Source: Burkholderiales bacterium
Lineage (GTDB): Bacteria > Pseudomonadota > Gammaproteobacteria > Burkholderiales > Ga0077523
Assembly (NCBI GenBank): GCA_025459035.1
Contig: JALORJ010000177.1
Location: forward strand, 1-5,978
Length of the DNA: 5,978 nt
Reading direction: 5' to 3'
The translations under genes were made by a program, and so were the position numbers. Position 1 is the first letter of the stretch, and each line of letters opens with the position of its first letter. Of this stretch, positions 5,668 through 5,978 are shown piece after piece. Under the pieces are notes generated by a model that saw only the letters and a list, made by a program, of their open reading frames with translations, was not told where the DNA came from and searched no databases.

Positions 5668-5978
5668 GTGGCACACGCAGACGAGACGGACCGCTACGGT
5701 GACTCGGGCTACCGCGGGGCGCACAAGCGCGACGAGGCGAAGGACTCGACGGCGAAGTGGCACATCGCGATGCCGCCCGGCAAGCGCAAGGCGCTCGACC
5801 CGCAGCGAGCCAGCCACGCGCTGCTTGAACAGTTGGAGCGCGTGAAGGCGCAGATCCGGGCCAAGGTCGAGCACCCATTCCGGGTGATGAAGCGCCAGTT
5901 CGGCTACGTGAAGGTGCGATGCCGCGGGCTCGCGAAGAACGGCGCGCAGGTGGTGACGCTGTTCGCGCTGTCGAACCT
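5668..5978 (+). pseudogene. IS5-family transposase remnant, C-terminal part
   Basis: Read in the frame starting at 5671, about 102 residues match the C-terminal half of IS5-family DDE transposases: DETDRYGDSGYRGAHKR, then KWHIAMPPGKRKAL, and the hallmark block VEHPFRVMKRQFGYVKVR followed by RGLAKNGAQVVTLFALSNL. The second catalytic Asp is in GDSGY (codon 5701-5703) and the catalytic Glu in KVEHPFR (codon 5869-5871). The N-terminal half, including the first catalytic Asp and the DNA-binding region, is absent: recognisable homology begins abruptly near 5671, only 42 nt after the cytochrome stop, and no start codon or ribosome binding site leads into it. The frame is open back to that stop. It runs off the window, so the 3' end and any inverted repeat are not visible. 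It is probably an inactive scar of an insertion or rearrangement. Confidence 0.82.

Noticed and set aside
5651..5845. Short 64-residue open frame at the transposase remnant
   Set aside because: It is Arg/Thr-rich and lies in another frame; the IS5 transposase match is in the frame starting at 5671.

Overview
The window is very GC-rich (about 70% by eye) and every gene lies on the plus strand. The GC content, the near-E. coli-like DadA, the tandem glycine riboswitch and the IS5-type transposase remnant all suggest a high-GC Proteobacterium, beta- or gammaproteobacterial in style. I cannot fix the genus from this sequence.

Region 1 (1-1591) is a tight three-gene block: the 3' end of a YbjQ-family (UPF0145, putative heavy-metal-binding) gene, a second YbjQ-family gene with an added N-terminal membrane anchor, and a membrane-anchored M48 zinc metalloprotease. 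The gaps are 16 and 37 nt, so one transcript is likely. A strong hairpin lies 14 nt past the last stop.

Region 2 (1592-2042) has no protein gene but is full of regulatory sequence. It holds a hairpin, a good sigma70-type promoter candidate (1650-1678) and a tandem glycine riboswitch. Aptamer 2 is close to textbook; aptamer 1 is divergent and has an enlarged P3 arm. These are followed by a GC-rich linker and a good ribosome binding site.

Region 3 (2043-5628) holds dadA (D-amino acid dehydrogenase), then after 95 nt a periplasmic PQQ-dependent alcohol dehydrogenase, then a small periplasmic c-type cytochrome that overlaps it by four bases (GTGA). The quinoprotein carries Asp-Tyr-Asp at its active site, the signature that separates lanthanide-dependent from calcium-dependent enzymes. 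The cytochrome is its probable electron acceptor. Both dadA and the quinoprotein-cytochrome pair feed electrons into respiration, one to quinone and one to cytochrome c. Whether the riboswitch also governs the second pair depends on read-through of a hairpin at 3391-3419.

Region 4 (5629-5978) is the C-terminal part of an IS5-family transposase that has lost its N-terminal half, running off the window edge.

The points most worth following are the riboswitch-dadA pairing, the lanthanide signature and the YbjQ-YbjQ-M48 block. No CRISPR array, tRNA or rRNA was seen.
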